A stretch of DNA of 64,000 nucleotides from a filamentous cyanobacterium CCT1 (GCA_003017855.1 PYER01000003.1:1-64000); one strand, 5' to 3'; counted from the first letter of the stretch, positions 52,281-61,543 are shown. Notes: generated by a model not told the origin, from the letters alone. Program-made: numbers and translations.

Positions 52281-52715
52281 CTATCGAGACGACGTGATGT
52301 CGCGGTAGAGACCTTTGCGGCGCGATGCCTTGGTGCTTCGCGATCGCAGCGGTAGGCCAACTCCAGCTAGGCCCAGCAGCCCCAGTGCCGACTTAGCCCC
52401 TGGCCGCTGCGTCATCGCCTGGGGTTGAGCCTCCGCAGGCTGGTGAGGCTGAGTAGTCTGACGATGCTCTGCCCCAGCGATCGAAAGCAGACCTGCCACA
52501 ATGAAGGCGCTGAGGTGATTTAGCGATTTATCGATCGCAGGCACCTCGTAGTGAGTTTTAAAGGTTCTAACCAAAAACCAGATGAACAACCCAACGCAAA
52601 TTAACAAGAGAATAGTGTTGATAGCCGGGCTGTTGGCAAAGGTGTAGATGGCACCTCCAGTGGGGCCATCAATGGCTCCTTCAAACTCTTCAAAGGTAGA
52701 GAATGGGCTTGACAT
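52281..52715 (-). CDS. small membrane protein downstream of amt
   Basis: A 144-residue protein whose residues 25-48 (NSPAINTILLLICVGLFIWFLVRTF) form a membrane helix and residues 65-78 a second short hydrophobic stretch (LSAFIVAGLLSIAG). The C-terminal 65 residues are Gln/Pro/Arg-rich and basic, probably disordered. It starts 37 bp after the amt stop and ends before a strong terminator, so it likely shares the amt transcript. No family is recognised; it may act with the transporter. Confidence 0.68.
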   Translation of the reverse strand: MSSPFSTFEEFEGAIDGPTGGAIYTFANSPAINTILLLICVGLFIWFLVRTFKTHYEVPAIDKSLNHLSAFIVAGLLSIAGAEHRQTTQPHQPAEAQPQAMTQRPGAKSALGLLGLAGVGLPLRSRSTKASRRKGLYRDITSSR

Positions 52716-52752
52716 GCTACTTGCTCCTCAAAATCTTTAGCATCCTGACAAA

Positions 52753-54159
52753 TTACACATCTAGAGCCTTATGAATGGTTGCCTCAGGCACCATGGGAGG
52801 CATTGTAGAATGACCATTTTGCTCAGGCAAAATCGAATATTCTGGATAGCCACCGATGCCAAAGTCAGCAAGATCTAGACCCGCAATTTCTTCGGCTTCA
52901 GAAACGCGCAGCATACCCAGCTTTTTGAGCACAAAGCTAACACCATACCCAGGGATAAAGCCGAGCAGGATAGAGCAGATTAAGGCCCCCACTAGCTGGG
53001 CACCAAAATTGATAGCAGGAACACCCTCAGGCTGAGGATAACCAGCGGCAACAATGCCTACCATTAGGGCTCCAAACATACCGCAGTAGCCATGTACCGC
53101 AAACGCACCAACGGCATCGTCAATGCCAGCTTTTTCGATGGCGTTGCCCACAAAAGGCATCGTGTAGGCCCCGATAAAAGCTAGCAAAATGACAACCGCA
53201 GGGCTATAGAGGTCCATGCCTGCCCCCACAGAAATAATTCCAGCCAGACCACCCGAGATAGTGTAGAAAGGATCAGCCTTTGACCCCATGTAGGCCCCTA
53301 CTAGACCAGCCGACAGGGCGAGGGTAGTATTGACCCCAATGGAAGCCAGAGTCATTGGCGTGCCGTAGATGGTGATTTCCCCAGTTTGGCCCGGCACAAA
53401 GATGACGCAGGCGGCCAGGAAGGCGTAAAAGCCTACAAAAATCAGCATTAGCCCCACCATGGTGAGGGGTAAGTTGTGAGGCATGATGACGCGAGGCTTG
53501 CCCTGGGCATCAAACTTACCAATGCGGGGGCCGAGGTTGATTAGCACGCCCAGCGCGAAGAACCCTGCAACGGCGTGCAGCACAGCAGAGCAGCCGAAGT
53601 CGTGATAGCCCATTTGGGTGAAGAACCAGCCGTAGGGGTTCCAGCCCCAGGCGGCGGCTACCACCCAGGTGAACGAGCCTAGGACAATGGCCAAAATACC
53701 GTAGGCCCCAATCTTGATGCGCTCAATGACGGCACCAGAAAGAATCGAGGCGGTGGTCATGGCGAACAGCGCAAAGGCAAACCAGAACACGCCAGTCAGA
53801 TTGTCGGCAATGTTTGGCCCCAGGGCTGGCGACCAGGGGTAAGACGCCTGAACAAGCCCCAAAACGTCTCCCACAACCCCATCGGCGGCCGGGTCAGTCC
53901 AGGGGCCGACGATGCCGCCCTGGAGCGGAAACAGCGGGAAAGCGTTGTAGACCCACCAGCCAAAGAAGAAAAAGGTTAACCCCACCAGCGATAGGGTCAT
54001 CAGGTTTTTGACCATGGTGGCCAGAACGTTTTTGGAGCGGGCCGCGCCACCTTCATACGCTAAAAAGCCCACGTGAATTAGCACCATGAGCACAGAGGCC
54101 CAGTAGTAGTAAGACTCTGAGACAAAAGTTGCTAAAAACTCTTGTGATTCAGGAGACAT
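52753..54159 (-). CDS. amt: ammonium transporter
   Basis: The ATG at 54159 has AGGAG 5 nt upstream and gives 468 residues; the track GTG is two codons earlier. Eleven membrane helices are evident, with Amt hallmarks: GTDPAADG-like WTDPAADGVVG, DFGCSAVLHAVAGFFALG (signature helix with His), and the second His in FAVHGYCGMFGALMVG. It carries ammonium across the plasma membrane. No GlnK gene is adjacent. The ending HKALDV is polar. No clear NtcA site is visible upstream. Confidence 0.95.
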   Translation of the reverse strand: MSPESQEFLATFVSESYYYWASVLMVLIHVGFLAYEGGAARSKNVLATMVKNLMTLSLVGLTFFFFGWWVYNAFPLFPLQGGIVGPWTDPAADGVVGDVLGLVQASYPWSPALGPNIADNLTGVFWFAFALFAMTTASILSGAVIERIKIGAYGILAIVLGSFTWVVAAAWGWNPYGWFFTQMGYHDFGCSAVLHAVAGFFALGVLINLGPRIGKFDAQGKPRVIMPHNLPLTMVGLMLIFVGFYAFLAACVIFVPGQTGEITIYGTPMTLASIGVNTTLALSAGLVGAYMGSKADPFYTISGGLAGIISVGAGMDLYSPAVVILLAFIGAYTMPFVGNAIEKAGIDDAVGAFAVHGYCGMFGALMVGIVAAGYPQPEGVPAINFGAQLVGALICSILLGFIPGYGVSFVLKKLGMLRVSEAEEIAGLDLADFGIGGYPEYSILPEQNGHSTMPPMVPEATIHKALDV

Positions 54160-54475
54160 AATCACTCCTAGCTGTCAACTAAGTTGTACGGAAAAAACTG
54201 ACTAATCGGAACGACCAACCTGTGAAATACAAGCGGGCTAGATAGGTAGAGAAAGCTAATCAGTGCGATCGTTTCACTGTGCTAAGGGGAAGCACTGCGG
54301 TTTATCTGGGGGCCTGATTGAAGCTGGAACAAAGCCAGACATGAATAAGCCAAACTCAAGTCCGGATATGAAGTTTTGCCGATGGGAAAACTCTAGATTC
54401 AGAGCCGAACTTGGCATAACTAAGTTAGCTGAGGCAATTCAACCAACTTGTTATGTCAAGAGTTTGCAATGCAAA
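54160..54475. other. region upstream of amt
   Basis: A 316-bp gap that should hold the amt promoter. The 78-residue plus-strand ORF (54263-54499) overlaps the end of the next gene and lacks a ribosome site, so I do not call it. A perfect NtcA site (GTA-N8-TAC) is not present. Confidence 0.4.
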
Positions 54476-54991
54476 CTAGGTAAGGGCTGTAGTGAGTGAT
54501 ACTGAACCGTAGTTTGAAGGTTGAATTAAAGCCCAAAACGCTTCAATTTGGGGACGAGCCAGGTGTAGTTCTAATGCAGCTCTATCCCCTAGATGATGAT
54601 GCCAAATCAGCACGGCAGTCTGGGCTACCTGGACAGGTACCGCCCGGTGCAGGGGCAGGGGGGCAAGCCGGTGAGGTGCTCTAACGGTGGCCAGAGCTGC
54701 GATCGCAGGCAAACTCTCTGCCGGCAGGGCGATCGCCCCCAGCCAGTCCAACTGCTTTACCCACAGGTTGAGGCTGAAGGCCGCAACCCGCTGGTCAAAA
54801 GGCCCAGGGTAGGTGACGCGAAAGTTGCGATCGCACAGCCGCAGCACTGCACAGGGCAACCCATCCAGAGTCGTTTCCATCGACTGAAACGGTGCCAGGT
54901 GATCCACCGCTTCGCCAAACAATGCTCGGGCGGCCACTAGACCATCGGCCCCCGCCATATCCCAGGGTTGAGAAACCGTGAACTCTCTCAT
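54476..54991 (-). CDS. hypothetical protein overlapping the DUF1989-GcvT gene
   Basis: A 171-residue soluble protein, alpha/beta in pattern (DGLVAARALFGEAVDHLAPF, LPCAVLRLCDRNFRVTYPGPFDQRV, LPAIAALATVRAPHRL, WHHHLGDRAALELHLA). Its ATG overlaps the stop codon of the upstream gene by 4 bp (ATGA), so translation is coupled. I recognise no family. The tight coupling and the aminomethyltransferase neighbour suggest an accessory or subunit role. Confidence 0.7.
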   Translation of the reverse strand: MREFTVSQPWDMAGADGLVAARALFGEAVDHLAPFQSMETTLDGLPCAVLRLCDRNFRVTYPGPFDQRVAAFSLNLWVKQLDWLGAIALPAESLPAIAALATVRAPHRLAPLPLHRAVPVQVAQTAVLIWHHHLGDRAALELHLARPQIEAFWALIQPSNYGSVSLTTALT

Positions 54992-56823
54992 ACCCGCACC
55001 CGACTTTTGGTGGGGTCAAAGGCTGCCAGCGGCCCCACCCTGGCCTGCACCCGGCGCTTGAGGCCATCCAGTAGGCCGACCTCAACGGTCGTTCCCGGTT
55101 CGGCATACTCAGGGACAACCTGGGCCATAGTAATGCTGGCATTGAGAACGGGCGAAAACGTGGCGCTGGTAATCTGCCCCACCCGCCACCGTTCCCCTGC
55201 CGCAAATACCGGCTGCCCGTGGGCGGCAACCTCCGGCCCCTCCAGCACCAGGCCTACAGCTACTCTGGGGGGATGACGGCGGATCGCATCCAGCGCTGCT
55301 TTGCCGATAAAGTCGGGCTTTTTCATCGCTACGGCCCAGCCAATGCCCGCCTGGTAGGGTGAGGTCAAATCATCAAATTCGTAGCCCAGCGCCAGCAACC
55401 CAGCCTCGATACGGGCGCGATCGAGTGCCTTCATGCCCAAGGGCAGCATTCCCAACGGCTGTCCCGCCGCTGAGAGAATTTCCCAAAGGGCCGCGCCATC
55501 CTGGGGATGCACAAACAGCTCGTAGCCCAGCTCCCCGGTGTAGCCCGTGCGGGAAATCAGCACCGTAATACCATGAATTTGGGATTCTATAAAGCTGAAG
55601 TAGCCAAGCTCTGCGACCTCTGGCACCAGGGTTTTGAGAACATCGCGGGAGAAGGGACCTTGGAGGGCGAGGTTGTGGAGGCGATCGCTGATCGCCTCCA
55701 CCGTCACCGACCAGGCCTTCTCCTGAGCTATTTTTCGTAGCCAGTCGCCATCGGTATCGCAGTTGCCCACGTAGCGGTAGCGGGTGGAGTCAAAGCAAAA
55801 CACAATGCCGTCATCCACGATGCCGCCGTGAGGGTTGAGCAGACAGCCGTAGGCCGCCTGCCCTAGTGCTAGCTTGTTCAGATTGCGGGAAAAGGCATAC
55901 TGCAAGAGAGCAAAGGCGTCTTTACCGCAGACTTCAAACTTGCGCAGGGCAGAGAGATCCATCAGCGCCGCTCGCTGGCGCAAGGCCCAGTATTCGGCCT
56001 GGTCGCCCTGGTGGGCAAAGCTGCGCGGTACCCAAAAGCCGTTGTACTCAACTAAATCATCCGTGAGCTGGCGAATGCTGGGGGTAAAGGCGCTGTCTTG
56101 AGTCAGGCGCAGGGGCCAGTCTGCCGCCACTCGCCGCCCGATCGCCCGAGCAAAGGTCTGCCCCGCCGCATAGATGCGCACGTGAATAGGCGTTGGGTGC
56201 CAGCCGTTGGCCGGGTCAATGTCGTCGGGGCAGGCCGAACTGGCGCAGAGCAGATCTTGATGGGCCAGCAGCAGCACGTAGTCGCCAGGGCGCGACAGCG
56301 GTTCTTCGAAGCCAATCACCCCGTGACAATCTACGCTGGTGTTGTAGAAAAAGTTGAGCGCGGGCCAGCCGGGGCGCGGCGCAATGCCGTAGGGAGCCAG
56401 CACCCGGTTGAAGTTGTCGCTGCAGCTGGGGTGGCCGGGGTAGCCCGAGTCTTCGTAGTAGCGAGCGGTGCAGGCGAGCAAAAAACTGTCGTGGGAGCCA
56501 CAGGTATCCTGCACCACCTCTACCAACGGCTGCATCGACTGAGAGAAGACTTTGCTGGGCAGCCCCGCCTGAGGTACCGCCAGCCCCGTCAGCGTACGGG
56601 TAACGGTGGCATCGAGCGGGTCGTGGTAGCGATCGCCGCCAAAGGCCAGAAAGTCGGAGCACTGAGAGCCTTCGACATCAATGATCTGAATGTGCTGGCC
56701 AGCCGTGACCGAGTAAGCAATAGCATCCCCCACCGCAATGCGGTACTCGGCCACCACCTCGCCCAGGGGCGGCGGAATGTCGGTAAAGGGTTCGGTGGTT
56801 GAAATCTTGAGTGCAGTTGTCAT
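54988..56823 (-). CDS. DUF1989-GcvT fusion (aminomethyltransferase family)
   Basis: A 611-residue two-domain protein. Residues 20-240 are DUF1989 (urea carboxylase-associated family): AGQHIQIIDVEGSQCSDFLAFG, with GSHDSFLLACTARYYEDSGYPGHPSCSDNF and conserved His and Cys that may bind metal. Residues 260-605 are GcvT-like: ALMDLSALRKFEVCGKDAFALLQY, LLNPHGGIVDDGIVF, SRTGYTGELGYELFV and, near the end, VGQITSATFSPVLNASI. GcvT proteins transfer one-carbon units to tetrahydrofolate. The joint substrate is unknown; an amine or urea derivative is a guess. The amt transporter lies nearby on the same strand. Confidence 0.88.
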   Translation of the reverse strand: MTTALKISTTEPFTDIPPPLGEVVAEYRIAVGDAIAYSVTAGQHIQIIDVEGSQCSDFLAFGGDRYHDPLDATVTRTLTGLAVPQAGLPSKVFSQSMQPLVEVVQDTCGSHDSFLLACTARYYEDSGYPGHPSCSDNFNRVLAPYGIAPRPGWPALNFFYNTSVDCHGVIGFEEPLSRPGDYVLLLAHQDLLCASSACPDDIDPANGWHPTPIHVRIYAAGQTFARAIGRRVAADWPLRLTQDSAFTPSIRQLTDDLVEYNGFWVPRSFAHQGDQAEYWALRQRAALMDLSALRKFEVCGKDAFALLQYAFSRNLNKLALGQAAYGCLLNPHGGIVDDGIVFCFDSTRYRYVGNCDTDGDWLRKIAQEKAWSVTVEAISDRLHNLALQGPFSRDVLKTLVPEVAELGYFSFIESQIHGITVLISRTGYTGELGYELFVHPQDGAALWEILSAAGQPLGMLPLGMKALDRARIEAGLLALGYEFDDLTSPYQAGIGWAVAMKKPDFIGKAALDAIRRHPPRVAVGLVLEGPEVAAHGQPVFAAGERWRVGQITSATFSPVLNASITMAQVVPEYAEPGTTVEVGLLDGLKRRVQARVGPLAAFDPTKSRVRV

Positions 56824-57040
56824 AACAAGATTGCAGCAAATGCCAACCGCCGCCGCAGTGGTGCAGACTACAGAACCTGATCATCGCGTCGCTATTAAAA
56901 GGTAGCTAGATGACCGGGCGCAGGGCGTAAACTTCGCAGTGCAGCCCGTTGTGGTAGTCCTAAACCTAGCTCCTGCTTTGCAGTCTGAATGGGTACCTTA
57001 ATCTCGTCAGGATTTTAATTAAAACTAGTAAAACCAGGTA

Positions 57041-59035
57041 ATGGCGGCATCTACCAGTCTCTTTGCGATAACTCCCCAATCGCGTCGGTTGTCTCAACTT
57101 TTTGACTTCCGGCGGGTTTCCCTGTGGAAACAAGCGATCGCAGCTGTTGCTTACCTCAGTCTGGCTTACCTGTCGAATGTTGCCGTAGACCCGGTATCGG
57201 GCTTTACCGCAGTCTGGGCTCCGACGGGGGTAAGTGTTGGGCTCGTTTACATCTGGGGTTATCCAATCTGGTTAGGCTTAGTCGTCGGAAGTTTTCTAAC
57301 TCAAATCATCTTTTACAGCGGGTTGTCTACTCTCTCTGACGTCGTGCTGACACTTTTGATCACTGTGCTTGGCACTATGGGGCAACTACTAAGTGTGTAT
57401 TGGACCGTTCATTTAACCCGTAATCGATATTTTTTAGATCGATCTAGAGACACGATTTATTTTATTATTTGTAATTGCTTTCTATGCCCTCTTGTTGCGG
57501 CAGTAGTGATGTCAGCTTTTCTCTGCTGGCTGGGAAAGTTTGTCTGGGAATTTTATCTGCCCCTGGCCCTGGCGCAGTGGATGGGGGATGCCTTTGCCAT
57601 CATGGCGGTGACGCCATTAATTATTACCTGGCATCAGCGTGCCTCAAGATTTAGGCAGTTGCTGCGACAGCGCCCCACCGAAAGTATGCTCATTTTGAGC
57701 TTGATGCTGGTGGTTAGCCATATTGCGTTTATGCAAGGCTATCCTGTGGCGTATATTTTGGTGCCTTTGATTATTTGGGCAGCTTTTCGCTTAGGGGAGG
57801 TGGGCGCAACCCTGCTGACGGTGGGTGCAGCGGCGATCGCAATTGTCGGTACCATTCAAGGCCATAGTGCGTTCACCTATGGTTCTCTTAATTCGTCGTT
57901 GATACTGCTGCAATCCTTCATTGCATTTATTAGTATTACGACCCTCATGTTGAGTGCAGTTTTGAATGAGAACGATCGGGCCAAAGCGGATTTGAAGTCT
58001 GCCAATGCGATGCTGACCCAGTTTCTCAACGCTTTGCCAATTGGGATTAGTGTTTACGATCAAAGTGGTACCACGCTGTACTCTAATCCAATGGTTGAAC
58101 AGCTCCTAAAGCCAGCTCGGCATGCCAAAAACGGTCAGTTGGTGTGGCATAGCTCCCTCTACCGCCCCGGTTCAAGTATGTCTTGCTCTCCAGAACATCT
58201 TCCGGCAGCCCGAGCCCTAGACGGAGAATATCTACTCGATGATGACCTGGAAATTCGTCAGGGAAATACCGTTATTCCGCTGGAAGTGCAAGGGACACCC
58301 ATTTTGGACGAGCAGGGGAAGGTAACCTCCGCAATTGTGGTATGGCAGGATATCAGCGAACGAAAGCGCACCGAGGCTATCTTGGCTAACTACACCCACG
58401 AACTCGAGTTGGAAGTCGCCTGTCGGACGCGGGAACTTGCCAACACCAACGAGCAGCTGCATCGAGAAATTTGGGAACGAGCGCGCGCGCAGGAGGCTCT
58501 CGATGAAGCTATAGGAGAATTGCAGAAGTTAATTAACATTGATGGCCTCACCCAAATTGCCAACCGACGCTGTTTTGACGAACGGCTCCGCTGGGAGTGG
58601 CAAAGAGCGGCGATAGGAAGTCTACCCCTATCCCTCATTTTGTTAGATGTGGATTATTTCAAACGCTATAACGACATTTATGGCCATCAAGCAGGCGACG
58701 ACTGTTTGGTAAAAGTTGCCCAGACGGCTGCCCAAACGGTAAAATGCCCAGATGACTTGGTCGCTCGCTATGGGGGAGAGGAATTTGTAATTCTGCTTCC
58801 CTACACCGACTCTAGTGGTGCAATTGCGGTAGCCCAGCGGCTGCAAAAAGCCATTCAAGCTTTAGAAATCTGCCATGAGGGATCTGATGTCAGCAAGACA
58901 GTCACTCTCAGTATGGGTATTGCCTATCTCTTGCCTGAACCTGAGAGCAGCCTAACCGCATTTATTCATCTCGCTGACCAGGCTCTATACGAGGCAAAGC
59001 GGCTAGGTCGCGATCAATATGCAGTTGCAGCATGA
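57041..59035 (+). CDS. MASE1-PAS-GGDEF diguanylate cyclase
   Basis: A 664-residue sensor enzyme. Residues 30-310 are the MASE1 membrane domain, with FTAVWAPTGVSVGLVYIWGY and several helices. A PAS domain (about 325-450, LNALPIGISVYDQSGTTLY) and a coiled linker follow. The GGDEF domain (about 495-664) has GLTQIANRRCFDERL, the metal Asp in LLDVDYFKRYND, and the active-site GGEEF at residue 578. It should make cyclic di-GMP. The inhibitory-site Arg of RxxD is Cys here (CPDD). Its stop overlaps the start of the DUF2442 gene. Confidence 0.93.
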   Translation: MAASTSLFAITPQSRRLSQLFDFRRVSLWKQAIAAVAYLSLAYLSNVAVDPVSGFTAVWAPTGVSVGLVYIWGYPIWLGLVVGSFLTQIIFYSGLSTLSDVVLTLLITVLGTMGQLLSVYWTVHLTRNRYFLDRSRDTIYFIICNCFLCPLVAAVVMSAFLCWLGKFVWEFYLPLALAQWMGDAFAIMAVTPLIITWHQRASRFRQLLRQRPTESMLILSLMLVVSHIAFMQGYPVAYILVPLIIWAAFRLGEVGATLLTVGAAAIAIVGTIQGHSAFTYGSLNSSLILLQSFIAFISITTLMLSAVLNENDRAKADLKSANAMLTQFLNALPIGISVYDQSGTTLYSNPMVEQLLKPARHAKNGQLVWHSSLYRPGSSMSCSPEHLPAARALDGEYLLDDDLEIRQGNTVIPLEVQGTPILDEQGKVTSAIVVWQDISERKRTEAILANYTHELELEVACRTRELANTNEQLHREIWERARAQEALDEAIGELQKLINIDGLTQIANRRCFDERLRWEWQRAAIGSLPLSLILLDVDYFKRYNDIYGHQAGDDCLVKVAQTAAQTVKCPDDLVARYGGEEFVILLPYTDSSGAIAVAQRLQKAIQALEICHEGSDVSKTVTLSMGIAYLLPEPESSLTAFIHLADQALYEAKRLGRDQYAVAA

Positions 59036-59346
59036 TGTCGCTTTCGGGTGTCGCCGCAGGTGTGGGCGGGCCTTGCATCGCGCATAGTCGCAGTACCCGT
59101 TTGACAATTTTAGATTTTGGACTGGGGATTTTAGCTAATGGTCTGTGGGTGCTCTGTAACGACCATAAGTATTTCATGCCCTACGATCAATTTCCCTGGT
59201 TCAAAGATGCCCCTATCAAGCACATCTTCAATTTAGAAGAACCTCACCCTGGCCACCTCTATTGGCCTGATCTGGATATTGATCTGTCCCTTGAGATCAT
59301 TCAGCACCCAAAAAGGTTTCCTCGCATAGCTAGAGCTGAAGCCTGA
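59032..59346 (+). CDS. DUF2442-like protein coupled to the diguanylate cyclase
   Basis: The first ATG overlaps the cyclase stop (ATGA), giving 104 residues, but the first 23 look unlike the family; a TTG at 59101 is an alternative start. From there the sequence matches the DUF2442 pattern: GLWVLCNDHKYFMPYDQFPWFKDA, then LYWPDLDIDLSLEII. DUF2442 proteins are small and often lie near other tiny cyanobacterial or toxin-antitoxin-like genes; no function is established. Coupling to a c-di-GMP enzyme is notable. Confidence 0.6.
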   Translation: MMSLSGVAAGVGGPCIAHSRSTRLTILDFGLGILANGLWVLCNDHKYFMPYDQFPWFKDAPIKHIFNLEEPHPGHLYWPDLDIDLSLEIIQHPKRFPRIARAEA

Positions 59347-59465
59347 AGACATCAAGGACAATCTAACTACGAATGCCTACCTCATAGTCCCAAATCCTAC
59401 AAGATGTGTAGACAGGGTTCCAGGGTGCCTCGGTAGCGATTACAACAAAAGATCCGTTTTCCTGT

Positions 59466-59915
59466 GTGAGGATCGTTGCTGTGAAGAAGCTGTTGCCGTC
59501 TGGTTTGGTAATTGGGGGATGTTTGCTTGGCCTGGCCGCCTGGATGCTAAGTGTGCCTGCGGCTCTGGCAGCCCCTTGCACGGTGAACTGTAAGTCGGGG
59601 CAGATCCAGTTTACGCCGGGCGATCGCATCACCATCCAAGTCGTCAACGTCGGCAGTCGCCCCCTCAGCCTAGAGCAGCCGCCCCTGCTTGGCCCCCGCG
59701 TGCTCTACACCGGCAGCACCATCGAAACCCAGGTGGGCTGGACAGCGCAGCCCCATCCTTCAGTATTTTTCTGGTCGCAGGAGCGGCTGCCCGTGCGGGC
59801 AAGGCTGAACCGCCCCGGCCCCAACACGCTGCGGGTAGAAGTCTACGATGCCCCAGCTGAACCGAGCGATCGCAGCATCACCATCGAAGCCGATGGCCGC
59901 GTCATCGTGAAGTAA
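59466..59915 (+). CDS. exported hypothetical protein
   Basis: A 149-residue frame starting GTG; another GTG at 59481 gives 144 residues and a cleaner signal peptide (KKLLPSGLVIGGCLLGLAAW ... AALAAP). Two Cys (PCTVNC) follow the cleavage region. The mature part is a beta-sandwich-like chain (GDRITIQVVNVGSRPLSLEQ ... NTLRVEVYDAPAEPSDRSI). It should be periplasmic. I recognise no family. A hairpin follows directly after the stop. Confidence 0.72.
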   Translation: MRIVAVKKLLPSGLVIGGCLLGLAAWMLSVPAALAAPCTVNCKSGQIQFTPGDRITIQVVNVGSRPLSLEQPPLLGPRVLYTGSTIETQVGWTAQPHPSVFFWSQERLPVRARLNRPGPNTLRVEVYDAPAEPSDRSITIEADGRVIVK

Positions 59916-59918
59916 TTA

Positions 59919-59956
59919 ATGTCTCAAACGTTCGCATCCGCAAACGTTTGAGACAT
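59919..59956. terminator. 14-bp perfect stem-loop between convergent genes
   Basis: ATGTCTCAAACGTT pairs with AACGTTTGAGACAT around a 10-nt loop, filling the 41-bp gap between the 59466 stop and the MDR stop. No T-run beyond the stem. Its position suits a shared terminator. Confidence 0.6.
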
Positions 59957-60973
59957 CTACCTCCAGCCTGCTAGCACCAGCTTGCCAATCGTTCGCCCCG
60001 ACTCAACCTGAGCATGGGCTTGGCGCAGGTTGGCGGCATTGATAGGCGACAGCGTTTGCCCCAGAGTCGTGCGCAGCTTGCCCGCATCCACCAGGGCCGC
60101 CACCTCATCTAGCAAATGGCCCTGGTCGGCCATATCGGCAGTCTGGTACATCGAGCGGGTGAACATAAACTCCCAGGCGAAGGTGGCGCTTTTGTTCTTG
60201 AGCAAATTCAGGTCGAGCGGGTCGCGGTTGCCGACGATGCCGACAATTTTGCCCTGGGGCCGAATCAGCTCGGCCATCACGCCCCAGTAGTCGTCGGTAT
60301 TGTTGAAGTTGGCGATGAAATCGACCTCGCGGTGGCCGAGCTGGGTCATTGCTTCGATCAGGGCGTCGCTGTAGTCGACGGTGTGGTCGGCCCCCATCTG
60401 GGTGGCCCAGGCTTGGGACTGGGGCCGCGATGCGGTGGCGATCGCAACTAACCCTGCCAGCTTAGCCAGCTGAATCGCGATCGACCCGACCCCGCCAGCG
60501 CCGCCGATAATCAATATTGAATCGCCGCGATTGCCCCCAGCCCGGTTGATGCTCAGGCGAGTGAACAGGGCTTCCCAGGCGGTGATCGTGGTCAGGGGCA
60601 TTGCCGCCGCTTCGGCAAAGGAGAGAGTTTCGGGCTTGTGGCCCACAATCCGCTCATCCACCAGCTGAAACTCCGCATTGGAGCCGGGGCGAGTGATATC
60701 GCCAGCGTAGTAGACCGCATCCCCCGGCTGAAAGCGCGTCACTTCCTCGCCCACGCTTTCGACGACTCCGGCAGCGTCGTAGCCCAGCACTTTGGGGGCG
60801 TCTTCGACGTTATCTTTGGGGGCACGCACTTTGGTATCGACCGGGTTCACCGAGACGGCTTCGACTCGCACCAGCAGATCGCGGCCTGCCGGGTGCGGCT
60901 TGGGCAGGCGAGCGTCAAAGAGCGATTCTGGATCGCTGATGGGCAAATAGTGGGTAAGGGCAACGGCTTTCAT
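59957..60973 (-). CDS. MDR-superfamily quinone oxidoreductase-like dehydrogenase
   Basis: The ATG at 60973 (MKAVALTHYLPISDPESLFD) gives 338 residues. The GroES-like fold contains VEAVSVNPVDTKVR and GYDAAGVVESVG. The Rossmann domain has IIGGAGGVGSIAIQLAKLAG. The catalytic-zinc Cys and structural-zinc Cys cluster of alcohol dehydrogenases are missing, so it is a zinc-free quinone-oxidoreductase/ZADH type using NADPH. The substrate is unknown. It is convergent with the 59466 gene. Confidence 0.9.
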   Translation of the reverse strand: MKAVALTHYLPISDPESLFDARLPKPHPAGRDLLVRVEAVSVNPVDTKVRAPKDNVEDAPKVLGYDAAGVVESVGEEVTRFQPGDAVYYAGDITRPGSNAEFQLVDERIVGHKPETLSFAEAAAMPLTTITAWEALFTRLSINRAGGNRGDSILIIGGAGGVGSIAIQLAKLAGLVAIATASRPQSQAWATQMGADHTVDYSDALIEAMTQLGHREVDFIANFNNTDDYWGVMAELIRPQGKIVGIVGNRDPLDLNLLKNKSATFAWEFMFTRSMYQTADMADQGHLLDEVAALVDAGKLRTTLGQTLSPINAANLRQAHAQVESGRTIGKLVLAGWR

Positions 60974-61087
60974 AGGCAATCTTCAGATCAATGAGCAACC
61001 GCAAAAGTGATCAAGACATGGGCTGATGTCCTGACCAAATCTGAATAGCTGCAAAACGACAGCAGGGACAGATGCGGCTATTGGTTT

Positions 61088-61291
61088 CTAACTACCAAAT
61101 AGCTCTCTGGTTATCATAGCGAGGCCAAAGACCCCAACCGCCAAAATAAAGGCATAGGCTAATCCTTTGGCCGTACCAAGATTGAGCGTCAGGGCACCAA
61201 GGGCAACGTTTCCGCCCACCAGACCAACGACGGAGGTAACGACCAGGAGTAGACCTACCAACAGTTCCGAATTATCTATCGGTATTTGCAT
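61088..61291 (-). CDS. small two-helix membrane protein
   Basis: The ATG at 61291 (MQIPIDNSELLVGLLLVVTS) gives 67 residues with two hydrophobic helices: about 9-35 and 42-60, joined by a short loop (LTLNLGTAKG). The longer track start adds an unlikely leader. I recognise no family. It stands between the dehydrogenase and the redox cluster. The remaining gap up to 61543 has nothing clear. Confidence 0.55.
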   Translation of the reverse strand: MQIPIDNSELLVGLLLVVTSVVGLVGGNVALGALTLNLGTAKGLAYAFILAVGVFGLAMITRELFGS

Positions 61292-61543
61292 CCTCTTCGC
61301 CTTCGGTAAAGAAGCCTGGCTGAATTGCCAAACCACATACGATAGCCAAAAGCCGAGACTGAATTTTCGCGAATCTTCTTGAGGGCTGCACAAGGGTCGA
61401 ACGCTGGCAGACAGAGCGCTGACAGTCTCACAATAGCAGGTTATGAATCAGAGCTAATTCACGGTTTCAGAAGATAATCAGCGTTTCAAAAAGCGTCCCA
61501 GGAAAGGCTGATAAAGTCTCCTGCTCCTCACGTTTTGGCTGAC

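Noticed and set aside
54160-54300. NtcA-binding site upstream of amt
   Set aside because: The nearest match is GTA-N8-TAA near 54246; the consensus needs TAC, and no -10 lies at the right distance.
54263-54499. Plus-strand 78-residue ORF upstream of amt
   Set aside because: No ribosome site, no protein-like pattern, and it overlaps the end of the 54476 gene.
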